Notes: generated by a model from the letters alone, not told the origin. A stretch of 64,000 nucleotides of DNA from Verrucomicrobiota bacterium (GCA_018970725.1 JAGWVU010000028.1:1-64000), one strand, 5' to 3'. Counted from the first letter of the stretch, positions 1 through 8,961 are shown. Numbers and translations: made by a program.

Positions 1-11
1 ACGTCTCACCG

Positions 12-85
12 TTTGGTGTCAGGCAAAATGACCTGGGATCATTGTGAGTTCCTGATGTTCAGCGCGCATCGAGCCTGACACCAAA
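12..85. repeat. Inverted repeat, 13-bp arms (REP-like)
   Basis: TTTGGTGTCAGGC at 12-24 is exactly complementary to GCCTGACACCAAA at 73-85, with a 48-base spacer. Similar TGTCAGG/CCTGACA palindromes are common as intergenic REP-like elements in many bacteria. No transposase lies next to it in the window. It may also act as a terminator for a gene to the left, but no T-run follows either arm. Confidence 0.6.
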
Positions 86-156
86 AACCACCACCAGCAT
101 CCTGGCGCTCACCCGGGGGCGGTTCTACTCGATCCAGCTTGCGCTTGCTTCCGGTT

Positions 157-231
157 GAACCCCCACCATCCTACACCGACCGGTGACTCGTGGGCGGGCG
201 GGCTTTAAAAGGAAGTTCCCATCAGTTCAGT
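157..231 (+). promoter_or_regulatory. Upstream region copy A, paralogous to 4011-4086
   Basis: Bases 157-200 match 4011-4054 at 41 of 44 positions. Similarity continues more loosely through an AAAAGG...TTCC...CAGTT block to about 231. Copy A lies upstream of the GntR-family regulator and copy B upstream of the first sialidase-like gene. Two duplicated upstream regions in one catabolic cluster suggest shared promoter or operator DNA. The alternative is a dispersed repeat with no regulatory role. The repeat is seen directly; its function is inferred. Confidence 0.5.
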
Positions 232-266
232 TCCGGAAAGATCAGGCATTGCACCAGGCGCATCGT

Positions 267-276
267 TGGTATACCA
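267..276. promoter_or_regulatory. TGGTATACCA palindrome, candidate GntR/NanR-type operator
   Basis: A perfect 10-bp palindrome lies 14 bases before the regulator's start codon at 291. It contains GGTATA on both strands. E. coli NanR, a GntR/FCD-family regulator of sialic acid catabolism, binds repeated GGTATA elements. The position next to a GntR/FCD gene in a sialidase and lyase cluster fits autoregulation. A related GGTATT occurs at 4064-4069 before the first sialidase-like gene. Binding is inferred. Confidence 0.4.
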
Positions 277-290
277 GTGACACACCATTG

Positions 291-1076
291 ATGTCCCAAG
301 GCACCACCACTCTCCGTCAGCGCGCCTACGCCCATCTCCAGCGCAAGCTGATCAGCGGCGAACTCCGCTCCGGCTCCATCATTTCCGAGCAATCTCTCGC
401 CTCCGAGATCGGCGTCAGCCGGACCCCGGTACGCGAGGCCATTCGCACCTTGGAACAAGAGGGCGTGCTGGAGCAAGTCCCGCGTTTTGGCACCGTGGTG
501 CGCAAGTTGGACCGGCGCGACTTGATCGAACTGTTCGAACTGCGCGAGGCCATCGAACCTTTTGCGGTCGGCCAGGCCGCCACCCGCGCCACCGCCGCGG
601 ACGTCCGGACCCTGCGAGACCTCTGTCAGGAAATCGCCCATCTCATCGCGGAGGTCTCCGCGGCCGGTGCGGCGCCGTTGGACGATCTCCAGATGCGCCG
701 CCTGCTCACCGCCGATCTGAGCTTCCACCTTACTCTGCTTCGCATGTCTGGGAATGGGCGGATGGTGAAGATCGTCTCGGATTCACGCCTCCTCACCGGC
801 ATCTTCAGCAGCCGCCGTCAGCCCCATACCGCCGCGGTGCTCAAGACCACCCTGGAGCAGCATGAAGCGATCCTCCGAGCGGTGGAGTTGGACGACCGGG
901 ATCGAGCCTCTGCCCTGATGCTCCAGCATATCCGGCACAGCAAAGCCCAGGCCCTGGAAGCCTATGACCTGGATGCCGGGATCGACCGCACCCCATCCAG
1001 CACCGAGCAGCTCCTGGCCGAACTCAACCGGCCGCCCATGAAACGCAAGACGAAGCGCCCCCCAAAATCCGCATGA
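291..1076 (+). CDS. GntR-family transcriptional regulator, FadR/FCD subfamily
   Basis: The 261-residue protein starts with a winged helix-turn-helix of GntR type; the motif GVSRTPVREAIRTLEQEG is diagnostic. A C-terminal all-helical FCD ligand domain follows. Histidines expected for the FCD metal site are visible in SFHLTLL, EQHEAI and HIRHSK. The reading frame is open upstream to 183, but the N-terminal extension is unlike the family and the ATG at 291 begins just before the HTH. FCD regulators usually sense carboxylic or sugar acids. Next to a sialate-lyase-like gene and three sialidase-like genes, a NanR-like role is the most likely one. The next gene can start in an ATGA overlap with its stop. 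Confidence 0.85.
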   Translation: MSQGTTTLRQRAYAHLQRKLISGELRSGSIISEQSLASEIGVSRTPVREAIRTLEQEGVLEQVPRFGTVVRKLDRRDLIELFELREAIEPFAVGQAATRATAADVRTLRDLCQEIAHLIAEVSAAGAAPLDDLQMRRLLTADLSFHLTLLRMSGNGRMVKIVSDSRLLTGIFSSRRQPHTAAVLKTTLEQHEAILRAVELDDRDRASALMLQHIRHSKAQALEAYDLDAGIDRTPSSTEQLLAELNRPPMKRKTKRPPKSA

Positions 1077-1096
1077 TCCCTGCCGCTTACCCCATC

Positions 1097-3049
1097 ATGC
1101 AAACCCGATCCATCCTAGCCACCGTCCTGGGCCTGGCCTGCGCCGGACCCGTCAGCGCCCTGGAGCGCCTTCCCTACAACCATCCCGGCCTCGTGGTCGA
1201 TCTCGGCGTCGGTCTCTGGGCCTGGCCTGTCCCCTGCGATGCCGATGACGACGGCGATTACGATTTGATCGTCTCCTGCCCGGACAAGCCTTCGAACGGG
1301 ATCTACCTCTTTGAGAATGTGGCGGGCGACACCGCGCAAACGAAGATGCCGGTGTTCAAGGCCGGGCGGCTCCTGGGCAAGACGGAGTCCTACGTCATGC
1401 CGAGCTACGTGGATGGCCAGATGCGGATTCTCACCCCGGGCACGGAGCACCTCAATTTCACCCGGTCCGGGCTCGAGGAGCGGGTCAAACTGCCCCTGGA
1501 AGCCAAGTTCCACCGGCCCGAAGGCACCCAACCCAAGGGCCCGAAGATCCGGCACAACCAGTGGCGCTACGCCGATTGCGATGGCGATGGCGCGGTGGAC
1601 CTGATCGTCGCAGTCGAGGACTGGAGTTACTACGGTTGGGACGATGCCTGGAACAGCGCGGGCGAGTGGACGAACGGACCCCTGCACGGCTGGATTTACT
1701 TCGTCAAGAATACGGGTTCGACGGCTCGGCCGGCCTATGACAAGCCGGAGTTCCTCGAGGCGGGCGGCAAGCGGCTCGACACCTTTGGCTGTCCCTCCCC
1801 AAACTTCGAGGACTTTGACAACGATGGCGACCTCGACCTCCTCTGCGGCGAGTTCCTCGACAAGTTCACCTACTTTGAGAACACCGGGACGCGCACCGCA
1901 CCGGTCTACGCCGCAGGCCGTTGGGTCACTGACGTGGACGGGGCGCCGGTCCGGATGGACTTGGAAATGATCGTGCCCATCGCCTTCGATTGGGACAAGG
2001 ATGGGGACAAGGATCTCATCGTGGGTGATGAAGATGGCCGCGTGGCCTTGGTGGAAAACTCCGGACGTCTCAATGACGAGCGCACTCCGGCCTTCGCGCC
2101 CCCGGTTTACTTCCAGCAGGAAGCGGACACCCTGAAGTGCGGGGCCCTGGCCACTCCGGTCGGTTTTGACTGGGATGGCGATGGGGATACCGACATCGTC
2201 AGCGGCAACACCGCGGGCTACATCGAGTTTTTCGAGAACCTGAGCGGGCCGAACGTGGCCCCGCCCAAGTGGAACGCGCCGCGGCGCCTGGAGGTGGACG
2301 GCAACGCGTTCCGGGTGCTGGCGGGGAACCAGAGCATCCAAGGGCCCGCCGAAGCCAAGTGGGGGTATACCACGCTCAACATCGCCGACTGGGATGGGGA
2401 CGGTCTTCCCGACATTCTGCTGAACTCCATCACCAGCCGCGTGCAGTGGCTCAAGAACACCGGCACCCGGCAGTCGCCCAAGTTGGCCGCGCCGCAGCCC
2501 ATCGAGGTGGAATGGGAGGGGCCGCAACCCACCTTGGCCTGGGGTTGGCTCAAGCCCAACGGCAAGGAACTGCTCACCCAGTGGCGCACCACGCCGGTGG
2601 TGTTCGACTTCAACGGGGATGGCTTGGTCGATCTCGCGATGCTCGACACCGAGGGCTATTTCGCTTTCTTCGAGCGCGCGGAGCGGGACGGCAAACGCAT
2701 CCTGAAGCATCCGCGCCGCGCTTTCCTCGATGAAGCGGGCCAGCCTCTCCGGCTCAATGCGGGCAGCGCGGGCAAGAGCGGCCGCCGCAAGCTCTGCGTC
2801 ACGGATTGGGATGGGGACGGGAGATTCGATTTCCTCCTCAACTCCTCCAACGCCGATTTCCTGCGCCAAGTGGAGGCCAAGGACGGGAATTGGATCATGA
2901 AAAGTGCCGGGACCCTCGCGGATCGGAACATCGAGGGGCACGACGTCAGTCCCACCGTGGTCGACTTCGATGGCGACAAAGTGCCAGACTTCATCGGCGG
3001 CGCCGAGGACGGGCGCTTCTACTTCCTTCGCAACCCCCGTTCCAAGTAA
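1097..3049 (+). CDS. Secreted FG-GAP/VCBS repeat protein
   Basis: A signal peptide is clear from the ATG at 1097 (MQTRSILATVLGLACAGPVSA). The mature protein carries about nine Asp-rich loops such as DADDDGDYD, DFDNDGDLD, DWDGDGDTD and DFNGDGLVD. These are calcium-binding FG-GAP/VCBS repeats that build a beta-propeller, roughly spanning residues 40-650. Proteins of this kind are exported and bind polysaccharide or protein; I see no catalytic domain. An in-frame ATG at 1073 overlaps the regulator stop as ATGA and would add eight residues before the signal peptide; I prefer 1097. It sits between the regulator and the lyase, so it is probably part of the same catabolic operon. Confidence 0.75.
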   Translation: MQTRSILATVLGLACAGPVSALERLPYNHPGLVVDLGVGLWAWPVPCDADDDGDYDLIVSCPDKPSNGIYLFENVAGDTAQTKMPVFKAGRLLGKTESYVMPSYVDGQMRILTPGTEHLNFTRSGLEERVKLPLEAKFHRPEGTQPKGPKIRHNQWRYADCDGDGAVDLIVAVEDWSYYGWDDAWNSAGEWTNGPLHGWIYFVKNTGSTARPAYDKPEFLEAGGKRLDTFGCPSPNFEDFDNDGDLDLLCGEFLDKFTYFENTGTRTAPVYAAGRWVTDVDGAPVRMDLEMIVPIAFDWDKDGDKDLIVGDEDGRVALVENSGRLNDERTPAFAPPVYFQQEADTLKCGALATPVGFDWDGDGDTDIVSGNTAGYIEFFENLSGPNVAPPKWNAPRRLEVDGNAFRVLAGNQSIQGPAEAKWGYTTLNIADWDGDGLPDILLNSITSRVQWLKNTGTRQSPKLAAPQPIEVEWEGPQPTLAWGWLKPNGKELLTQWRTTPVVFDFNGDGLVDLAMLDTEGYFAFFERAERDGKRILKHPRRAFLDEAGQPLRLNAGSAGKSGRRKLCVTDWDGDGRFDFLLNSSNADFLRQVEAKDGNWIMKSAGTLADRNIEGHDVSPTVVDFDGDKVPDFIGGAEDGRFYFLRNPRSK

Positions 3050-3069
3050 TCCGTCCGCCCCAGCCGGCC

Positions 3070-3966
3070 ATGCTCAAGGGTATTGTCCCTCCGCTTGTCA
3101 CCCCGCTCTCGGATCGGGACACGCTCGACGTATCCGGGTTGGAACGCCTCATCGAACATCTCATCGCCGGCGGCGTCAGCGGGCTCTTCATTCTCGGCAC
3201 GACCGGAGAAGGCCCGAGCCTGGGCTACCGCCTGCGCCGGGAACTCATCGAGCGGGCCATCACGCTCGCCGCGGGACGCGTTCCGGTTCTCGCCGGCATC
3301 ACGGATACGGCATTCACCGAATCCTTGAATCTGGCGCGTCACGCGGCGGAGCACGGAGCCGACAGTGTCGTGCTCGCCGCGCCGTATTATTTCCCGGCAG
3401 GTCAGGCGGAACTCATCGAATACATGGGGGATCTTATCAAAGAGCTGCCCCTGCCGATGTATCTCTACAACATGCCGGGGCTGACAAAGGTGAACTTCGA
3501 ATCCAGCGTCATCCGCGCCGCCATGCAGTGGGAAAAGGTCATCGGAATCAAGGATTCGTCGTGCGACATGATTTACTTTCACAAACTGCTCCGCCTGACC
3601 AAGCAGCGTCCCGACTGGTCACTGCTCGTCGGTCCCGAAGAACTGACCGCCGAAGCGGTGCTCCTTGGGGCGCATGGTGGGGTCAACGGTGGGGCGAACA
3701 TCCATCCGCGCCTTTACGTGGATCTCTATGAGGCGGCGGTGGCCCAGGATTTGGCCAAGGTGCGGGAATTGCACACCCGGGTCATCGAGCTGGCGAGCCG
3801 CATTTACGCTGTCGGACGGCACAAGTCCGCGATCATCAAGGGCATCAAGTGTTCGCTCAACCTGCTCGGGATTTGCAGCGACGTCATGGCCGAGCCTTTC
3901 CACCGCTTCGAGGCACCGGAACGCGAACAAATCCGGGACCACCTTCACGCCCTTCACTTACTCTGA
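3070..3966 (+). CDS. nanA: N-acetylneuraminate lyase / dihydrodipicolinate synthase family aldolase
   Basis: This 298-residue TIM-barrel class I aldolase has the GTTGEG substrate-carboxylate loop at residues 43-48, the catalytic Tyr133 in YNMPG and the Schiff-base Lys161 in GIKDSS. True DHDPS enzymes have Arg138 to hold aspartate semialdehyde; here the residue is Leu (YNMPGLTK), which is typical of the sialate-lyase and related branches. Together with the regulator and three sialidase-like genes, this points to cleavage of N-acetylneuraminate or a similar keto-acid sugar. KDG aldolase or hydroxyproline-pathway relatives cannot be excluded. It starts 20 bases after the FG-GAP gene, in the same direction. 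Confidence 0.75.
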   Translation: MLKGIVPPLVTPLSDRDTLDVSGLERLIEHLIAGGVSGLFILGTTGEGPSLGYRLRRELIERAITLAAGRVPVLAGITDTAFTESLNLARHAAEHGADSVVLAAPYYFPAGQAELIEYMGDLIKELPLPMYLYNMPGLTKVNFESSVIRAAMQWEKVIGIKDSSCDMIYFHKLLRLTKQRPDWSLLVGPEELTAEAVLLGAHGGVNGGANIHPRLYVDLYEAAVAQDLAKVRELHTRVIELASRIYAVGRHKSAIIKGIKCSLNLLGICSDVMAEPFHRFEAPEREQIRDHLHALHLL

Positions 3967-4010
3967 CGGAACATGAAAACGCTTTTACAAAGCAGGCCCG
4001 AATCCGGAAT

Positions 4011-4086
4011 GAACCCCCACCATCCCACGCCGACCGTTGACTCGTGGGCGGGCGCGGCGAAAAGGTATTTCCTGTCAGTTAGTTAG
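4011..4086 (+). promoter_or_regulatory. Upstream region copy B, paralogous to 157-231
   Basis: This is the second copy of the 44-bp conserved block, followed by AAAAGGTATTTCC at 4060-4072 and a CAGTTAGTT tail just before the start at 4095. The GGTATT core resembles the GGTATA of the palindrome before the regulator gene. It fills the 128-base gap between the lyase and the first sialidase-like gene, so the sialidases may have their own co-regulated promoter. Confidence 0.45.
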
Positions 4087-4094
4087 AGAACAAA

Positions 4095-5225
4095 ATGAAA
4101 CCCACCCTCACACTCTTCACCACCCTCCTTCTCGCTCCGTCGGCCTTCGCCGAAGCCGCTTCCGATGTCCGCGACGTGTGCGTTGTCCGCACCGCTGACC
4201 AAGAGCCACGTGCATCCTTGCTTGGGCAGCCCAGCATCGCACTGTGGAAGGAAAAGCATCTCGTCGTGGCCTACCAGAGAGGCATCGCGGGCAAGACCGA
4301 CATGGGCAGCATCGACGCCATCGTTTCCAGCAGCGACGGCGACTCCTGGAGCATTCCGAGCACGATCTTTGACCACCAGCAGCGGCATGGCGCGATGCAG
4401 TTCGGCTATTGCAATGCGGTGCTCTACCATCCGCCGGGGCAGGAGGTGCTGTGGTGCTTTGCCATGCGCTGCCCGCTGAACTATGCCGACAGCGAGGACT
4501 CGCACCTCGCCGCTGCCTACAGTGGGGATGGCGGACGCTCGTGGAATCCCGTCGAACTGGCCATGCACTACACGGGGCCGCTTGTCATTCTCGGTGAAAT
4601 CCAGCGCATCATCGAAAACGGCCAGCCGGTCTATCTGCTGCCCACGCATCGCAACACGAAGCGGGCCGATCCGCTCGGTCAGCGCGAGCAGTTTGTGCTG
4701 CGCAGCACCAGCCTGCTTGATTGGAGCCTCGGCGGTTATGTGCCGCAGCCGGAGCCGGGGAAAATCTTCCTGCACGAAGGCCAGATCGCCGTCATCAACG
4801 AGCAGCAGCATCTCAAGATGGTCATGCGGACCGCCGAGGGACGAAAGGAGGGCGGCGCGCTCAATCCTCCCCGCGCCTGGTCCAGCACCAGCACCGATGG
4901 CGGCAAGACGTGGAGCATCGCCCAGGAGGAGCCGGAGCTTTGGAACACCGTGTCGGAAGGATGGTTCGGCCAATCGAGCACCGGCACACAGCTCTACGTT
5001 TACAATGACGGCCCCGCATGGAGCCGCATGGCGCTGCGCTACAAAGTGAAGCCCGCGAGCGGCGCATGGAGCGCCGAGCGCAGCTTCTTCGACGCTGGCA
5101 TCCACAACTCCTATCCCACGCTCATCGAAACAGCGCCCGGCGAGTTCCGCGCCGTATGGGACAGCGGTGACGAGAAGCATGGCCGGCGTTCGATTCGCTT
5201 TGGAAAGCTCACTCTCACAAACTAA
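4095..5225 (+). CDS. Secreted sialidase-like protein (BNR/Asp-box propeller) 1
   Basis: The 376-residue precursor has a signal peptide (MKPTLTLFTTLLLAPSAFA). Asp-boxes SSDGDSWS, SGDGGRSW and STDGGKTW lie on strand turns of a six-bladed propeller, as in exo-alpha-sialidases (GH33-like, BNR_2). An obvious RIP motif is absent, and many PVC proteins of this fold are annotated as sialidases without proof. A glycosidase acting outside the cytoplasm on sialylated or related sugars is therefore likely but not certain. The next gene begins one base after its stop. The first 21 coding bases are identical to those of that neighbour. Confidence 0.7.
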   Translation: MKPTLTLFTTLLLAPSAFAEAASDVRDVCVVRTADQEPRASLLGQPSIALWKEKHLVVAYQRGIAGKTDMGSIDAIVSSSDGDSWSIPSTIFDHQQRHGAMQFGYCNAVLYHPPGQEVLWCFAMRCPLNYADSEDSHLAAAYSGDGGRSWNPVELAMHYTGPLVILGEIQRIIENGQPVYLLPTHRNTKRADPLGQREQFVLRSTSLLDWSLGGYVPQPEPGKIFLHEGQIAVINEQQHLKMVMRTAEGRKEGGALNPPRAWSSTSTDGGKTWSIAQEEPELWNTVSEGWFGQSSTGTQLYVYNDGPAWSRMALRYKVKPASGAWSAERSFFDAGIHNSYPTLIETAPGEFRAVWDSGDEKHGRRSIRFGKLTLTN

Positions 5226-5226
5226 C

Positions 5227-6330
5227 ATGAAACCCACCCTCACACTCCTCACCGCCCTGCTGCTGGCACCGCTGGCATCATTGCACGCTGCTGAGCCGCC
5301 TTTTCCCGCTGGCATCGAGCATATGCGCGTCGAGCGCAGTGATTCGGATCGTTACCAGTTCCTCCATGATCCGGCCATCGAGTTTCACAAAGGTGAGCTT
5401 TTCGCTGCATGGTATAACTGTCCGGAGCAGGAAATTGTCGGCGAATCGCTCATCCGCTGCCGTCGCTCGAAGGACGGCGGCAAGACGTGGTCCGCGCTGG
5501 AGGTCATCGCCGAGGACACGCGCAGGGACGGCACCTACTTCGTGCCCGCGCAACTGCTCTCGCATGGCGGCGTGCTCCACGCGTTCGTCGGAAAGATGAA
5601 AGGGCACGACCTCATCAGCACCTGCGCGGTTTATGTGCTCGATGAGGCGACCAACCGCTGGCAGCCGCGCGGCGACATCGCCGACCTCTTTCTGCCGCTT
5701 TGCCAACCGGTGAAGATGGCCGATGGTAACTGGATCATGGCGGGCCGGGTGGCGAGCCGCTTCGGCGTGAAGCCTTACCTTCCCGCGGTCGCCATCAGCC
5801 GGAGCGATGACATCACTGGCCGCTGGCAGATCGTGCGATTGCAGGCGGAGGAACTTTCCAAAGCGCATTGCCCCGAAACTGCCGTGTGGGTGGAAGGTCG
5901 CGAGTTGCTGGCGATCACGCGCAACAACACGAGCGCGGTGCCTTTCGTGTTTGCCAGTCACGACTATGGTCGCACCTGGAGCGTGGTGAAGGATCACACG
6001 TTGACCGCCTCCACCTCGAAGCTGTATGCCGGCCATCTTTCCACAGGCCAGCGTTACCTGGTCTTCAATCAGCCCAAGGACGGTGAGAAAGGTTTCAACA
6101 GCCGCGAAACGCTTGTCATTGGCGTGAGCCGTCCAGGCGAGACTGCGCTGGCGAAGAGCTGGTGCGTGCAGAACCACAGCGCCCCCGACCGCCCGACCGC
6201 GTCGCATTACCCGTGCGCCATCGAGCATGATGGCCGCCTGTTCGTGCTCTACACGGCAGGCTTCAGTGGCCGCAGACAATGCGAGTTGGCGATCATTCCC
6301 ATCACGTCCCTGCAAGTCACCACGAAGTGA
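5227..6330 (+). CDS. Secreted sialidase-like protein (BNR propeller) 2
   Basis: The 367-residue precursor begins MKPTLTLLTALLLAPLASL and ends its signal peptide at HAA. Asp-box-like turns are RSKDGGKTWS and SHDYGRTWS. The start at 5227 is chosen because it begins the signal peptide and lies one base after the previous stop; the frame is open to 5167 but that extension overlaps the upstream gene. It is the middle member of a three-gene array and probably shares substrate class with its neighbours. The substrate is unproven. Confidence 0.7.
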   Translation: MKPTLTLLTALLLAPLASLHAAEPPFPAGIEHMRVERSDSDRYQFLHDPAIEFHKGELFAAWYNCPEQEIVGESLIRCRRSKDGGKTWSALEVIAEDTRRDGTYFVPAQLLSHGGVLHAFVGKMKGHDLISTCAVYVLDEATNRWQPRGDIADLFLPLCQPVKMADGNWIMAGRVASRFGVKPYLPAVAISRSDDITGRWQIVRLQAEELSKAHCPETAVWVEGRELLAITRNNTSAVPFVFASHDYGRTWSVVKDHTLTASTSKLYAGHLSTGQRYLVFNQPKDGEKGFNSRETLVIGVSRPGETALAKSWCVQNHSAPDRPTASHYPCAIEHDGRLFVLYTAGFSGRRQCELAIIPITSLQVTTK

Positions 6331-6350
6331 AAGAAGCCTGGAGCCAACTC

Positions 6351-8627
6351 ATGAAACTCGCCCTCACACTTATCACCGTCCTCCTGCTCGGATCGCTGGC
6401 CGCGCTGCACGCTGCTGAACCTGTCACCATCGACCTCGCCAAGCGCACCTGGCAGGGCATCCCCGGCCTCGAACGCACGGCGAAGGGCCGCGTGTTTGTC
6501 TCGTGGTTCACGGGTGGAACGCATGAGCCACAACCGGAGAACACGGTCGTGCTTTCGCAAAGCGACGATGGCGGCAAGACCTTCTCCGCGCCGCAGGCGA
6601 TGGGTTTGCCTCTGAATGATGGCACGCGCTGCTACGACCCGTGCCTGTGGATGGATCCGAAAGGGCGGCTCTGGTATCTCTTCAACCGCAGCGTCAAGGA
6701 CAGCACCCGGCACGGAGTCTATGCACGCATCTGCGATGCCCCGGATGCTTCGCCGCCGGTCTGGGGCGCAGAGTTCCGTGTCGGATTCGACAGTCCGTTC
6801 AGCTTCCGGATGAACAAGCCCACGGTGCTCTCGTCCGGTGAGTGGGTGCTGCCGGTGGTGCACGCGCTGGAACCTCTGGCAGGCTGGGCGGGATTCGATC
6901 CGAAACAGGTTTTTGGCGCAGCGATCTCCACCGATGAAGGCAAGACCTGGAAGCTGCATGGTGCGGTGAAGACGGAGAAGGCGGGACTCGAGAACATGAT
7001 CGTGGAACTCAAGGACGGACGTCTGTGGATGCTCATCCGCACTGAGAAGGTTCTGTGGGAGAGTCATTCCTCTGACAAAGGTCGCACCTGGACGAAAGGC
7101 AGGCCGACCACCATCGCCACGCCGCATTCGCGCTTCTTCATCCGGCGTCTCGCCTCGGGCCATCTGCTGCTGGTGAACCACTACAAGTTCACCGGACGCA
7201 GCCACCTCACCGCGCAGCTTTCCACCGACGACGGCGCGACGTGGAACGAGGGCCTGTTGCTCGATGAACGCAGCGGCGTGTCTTATCCCGACGGCGTGCA
7301 GGACAAGGACGGCCTCATCTGGGTCACTTATGATCGTGATCGCGGTGGCGCAGGCGAGATCTTGCTCGCGAAGTTCAAAGAAAAAGACGTGGCTGCAGGC
7401 AAGAACGTCTCCGGTGCCGTGAGCCTGAAGCAGGTGGTGAACAAGCTCAACAAGCCTGCCAGTGCACCGAAGCTCGTTCCCGCGAACTGGAACCCCAAGG
7501 CGGCAGCCGACAAGGTGATCGCCGGGTTGATCAAAGTCACCGCGCCCGAGGTGAAAGGGGCGCACGGATCCAAGCTTACCTTGATCGGCGGCCGGGCTTA
7601 TGTCGCCACGCTGGCTGACAATACGGCATCAGGGGAAACGCACGACAGGGCCTCCATTTACTCCGCCCTGTCCGTCGTGAACTTGAAGGCGATGACGGTC
7701 GAAGCGTTCTTGACCACGGCCAAGTCAGGGCAGGCCTTCACAAACGAAACCCTGCCGCGTGGTGCGTGCTACGCCTCCGGAACCCTCCTGATGAATGACC
7801 ACACGCTGCGCTGCTTCTTTTGCAGCGAGCAGCCAGGACGCGGCCAGTCACAGATGTATTACCGCGATTTTGATCTCCGCACCCGAGCCTTCGCCAATGA
7901 CGTCCATCGCGTGAAGCTCAAAACGTCGATCGGCGTCTTCGACCTTCAGCCGCAGTATTTGCATGCTGATGCGGTCAAGCATGGCTTCACGAAACCGGCC
8001 AAAGACTACTCGTTGGAACTGCTCGACGCATTCAAGAAGTTCGACGGCAGGACCTATTCGGTGCTCAACAGCTACATCAACGCGCTCAACGCGCTGACCG
8101 TGTTCAATGATGCGGGCGACACGCTGGAGGTTGTCGGTCGCTATAACGAGCCTTTTGATTTGAACCTCACTGAATCCGCCGTGAACCGGATGCCCGACGG
8201 CACCTGGATGGCCATCTGCCGCCAAGAGGGTGGCACGCGAAACTACCTCTTCACCACCAGCCGCGATGGCCGGACTTGGACGAAGGCCGAGCCGCGGGGC
8301 TGGGTGCCCAATGGCACGAGTTCGAAGCCCACCTTCGACAAGTTTGGCGGCGTCTATTACCTCGGCTGGCAGGAAGCGACCCGGATCGGGAACGCGGGGC
8401 GTAGCGTCTTCAATGTGGACGTCTCGATGGACTGCGTGACATGGGAGCGCAAATACCGCTTTGAAAGCACGCAAACCTTTCAATACCCAGCCTTCGCCGA
8501 GCACGATGGTGCGGTCTGGCTCACCGTGAGTCAGGCCCGGGAGGGTGGTGGCGGACCGGATCGCATCATGTTCGGCAAGCTGGAGAATCTGCCAAAATCC
8601 AAACCCGCCGTCAAAGTCACCCCGTAG
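6351..8627 (+). CDS. Secreted double-propeller sialidase-like protein
   Basis: The 758-residue precursor has a signal peptide (MKLALTLITVLLLGSLAALHA). Residues about 25-365 form a sialidase-like propeller with a series of Asp-boxes (SDDGGKTF, STDEGKTW, SSDKGRTW, STDDGATW). Residues about 385-750 look like a second, more divergent propeller with SRDGRTWTK. The two halves are joined by a KP-rich stretch near residue 370. This is a tandem or fused architecture about twice the usual size. Start 6351 is chosen for the signal peptide; the gap to the upstream gene is 20 bases. No further catabolic gene follows; a REP region begins within 60 bases. Confidence 0.7.
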   Translation: MKLALTLITVLLLGSLAALHAAEPVTIDLAKRTWQGIPGLERTAKGRVFVSWFTGGTHEPQPENTVVLSQSDDGGKTFSAPQAMGLPLNDGTRCYDPCLWMDPKGRLWYLFNRSVKDSTRHGVYARICDAPDASPPVWGAEFRVGFDSPFSFRMNKPTVLSSGEWVLPVVHALEPLAGWAGFDPKQVFGAAISTDEGKTWKLHGAVKTEKAGLENMIVELKDGRLWMLIRTEKVLWESHSSDKGRTWTKGRPTTIATPHSRFFIRRLASGHLLLVNHYKFTGRSHLTAQLSTDDGATWNEGLLLDERSGVSYPDGVQDKDGLIWVTYDRDRGGAGEILLAKFKEKDVAAGKNVSGAVSLKQVVNKLNKPASAPKLVPANWNPKAAADKVIAGLIKVTAPEVKGAHGSKLTLIGGRAYVATLADNTASGETHDRASIYSALSVVNLKAMTVEAFLTTAKSGQAFTNETLPRGACYASGTLLMNDHTLRCFFCSEQPGRGQSQMYYRDFDLRTRAFANDVHRVKLKTSIGVFDLQPQYLHADAVKHGFTKPAKDYSLELLDAFKKFDGRTYSVLNSYINALNALTVFNDAGDTLEVVGRYNEPFDLNLTESAVNRMPDGTWMAICRQEGGTRNYLFTTSRDGRTWTKAEPRGWVPNGTSSKPTFDKFGGVYYLGWQEATRIGNAGRSVFNVDVSMDCVTWERKYRFESTQTFQYPAFAEHDGAVWLTVSQAREGGGGPDRIMFGKLENLPKSKPAVKVTP

Positions 8628-8681
8628 CTGCTCAATAGCCTCCACGTCATACCGATGCTCATCTTCACAGATTATGGAGGC

Positions 8682-8947
8682 GGTCGGACAGGAATGTCCA
8701 ACCCACCTTACGACGGCGCGCAGTGCAGCGGGATGAGGAGCGTTTTGCCGGCGGGACGCCTGCAACCCTCACAGCCGGGACGGCTGTGTCCCAACCAGGC
8801 CGGCAAGGGAGCAACCATCATCCCGCTTTCCTGCGCGCTTGTAGGTTAGGCATTCCTGCCTGACCATAGATCATGGAACAGGTCGGACAGGAATGTCCAA
8901 CCTACGCAAAGAATGATTTGCCGGTCGGACAGGAATGTCCAACCTAC
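8682..8947. repeat. REP/BIME cluster, 5' side of the RAYT gene
   Basis: GGTCGGACAGGAATGTCC units occur at 8682, 8881 and 8923, two of them followed by AACCTAC. Each contains the hairpin GGACA-GGAA-TGTCC with a GNRA-type loop. A divergent inverted unit, GTAGGTTAGGCATTCCTGCC, starts at 8841 and pairs imperfectly with the unit at 8881. A second hairpin type, GGGACGGCTGTGTCCC, sits at 8777-8792. A 30-base block at 8728-8757 recurs at 9725-9754. This covers almost all of the gap after the sialidase genes. Confidence 0.8.
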
Positions 8948-8961
8948 AAAGGATGAGATGG

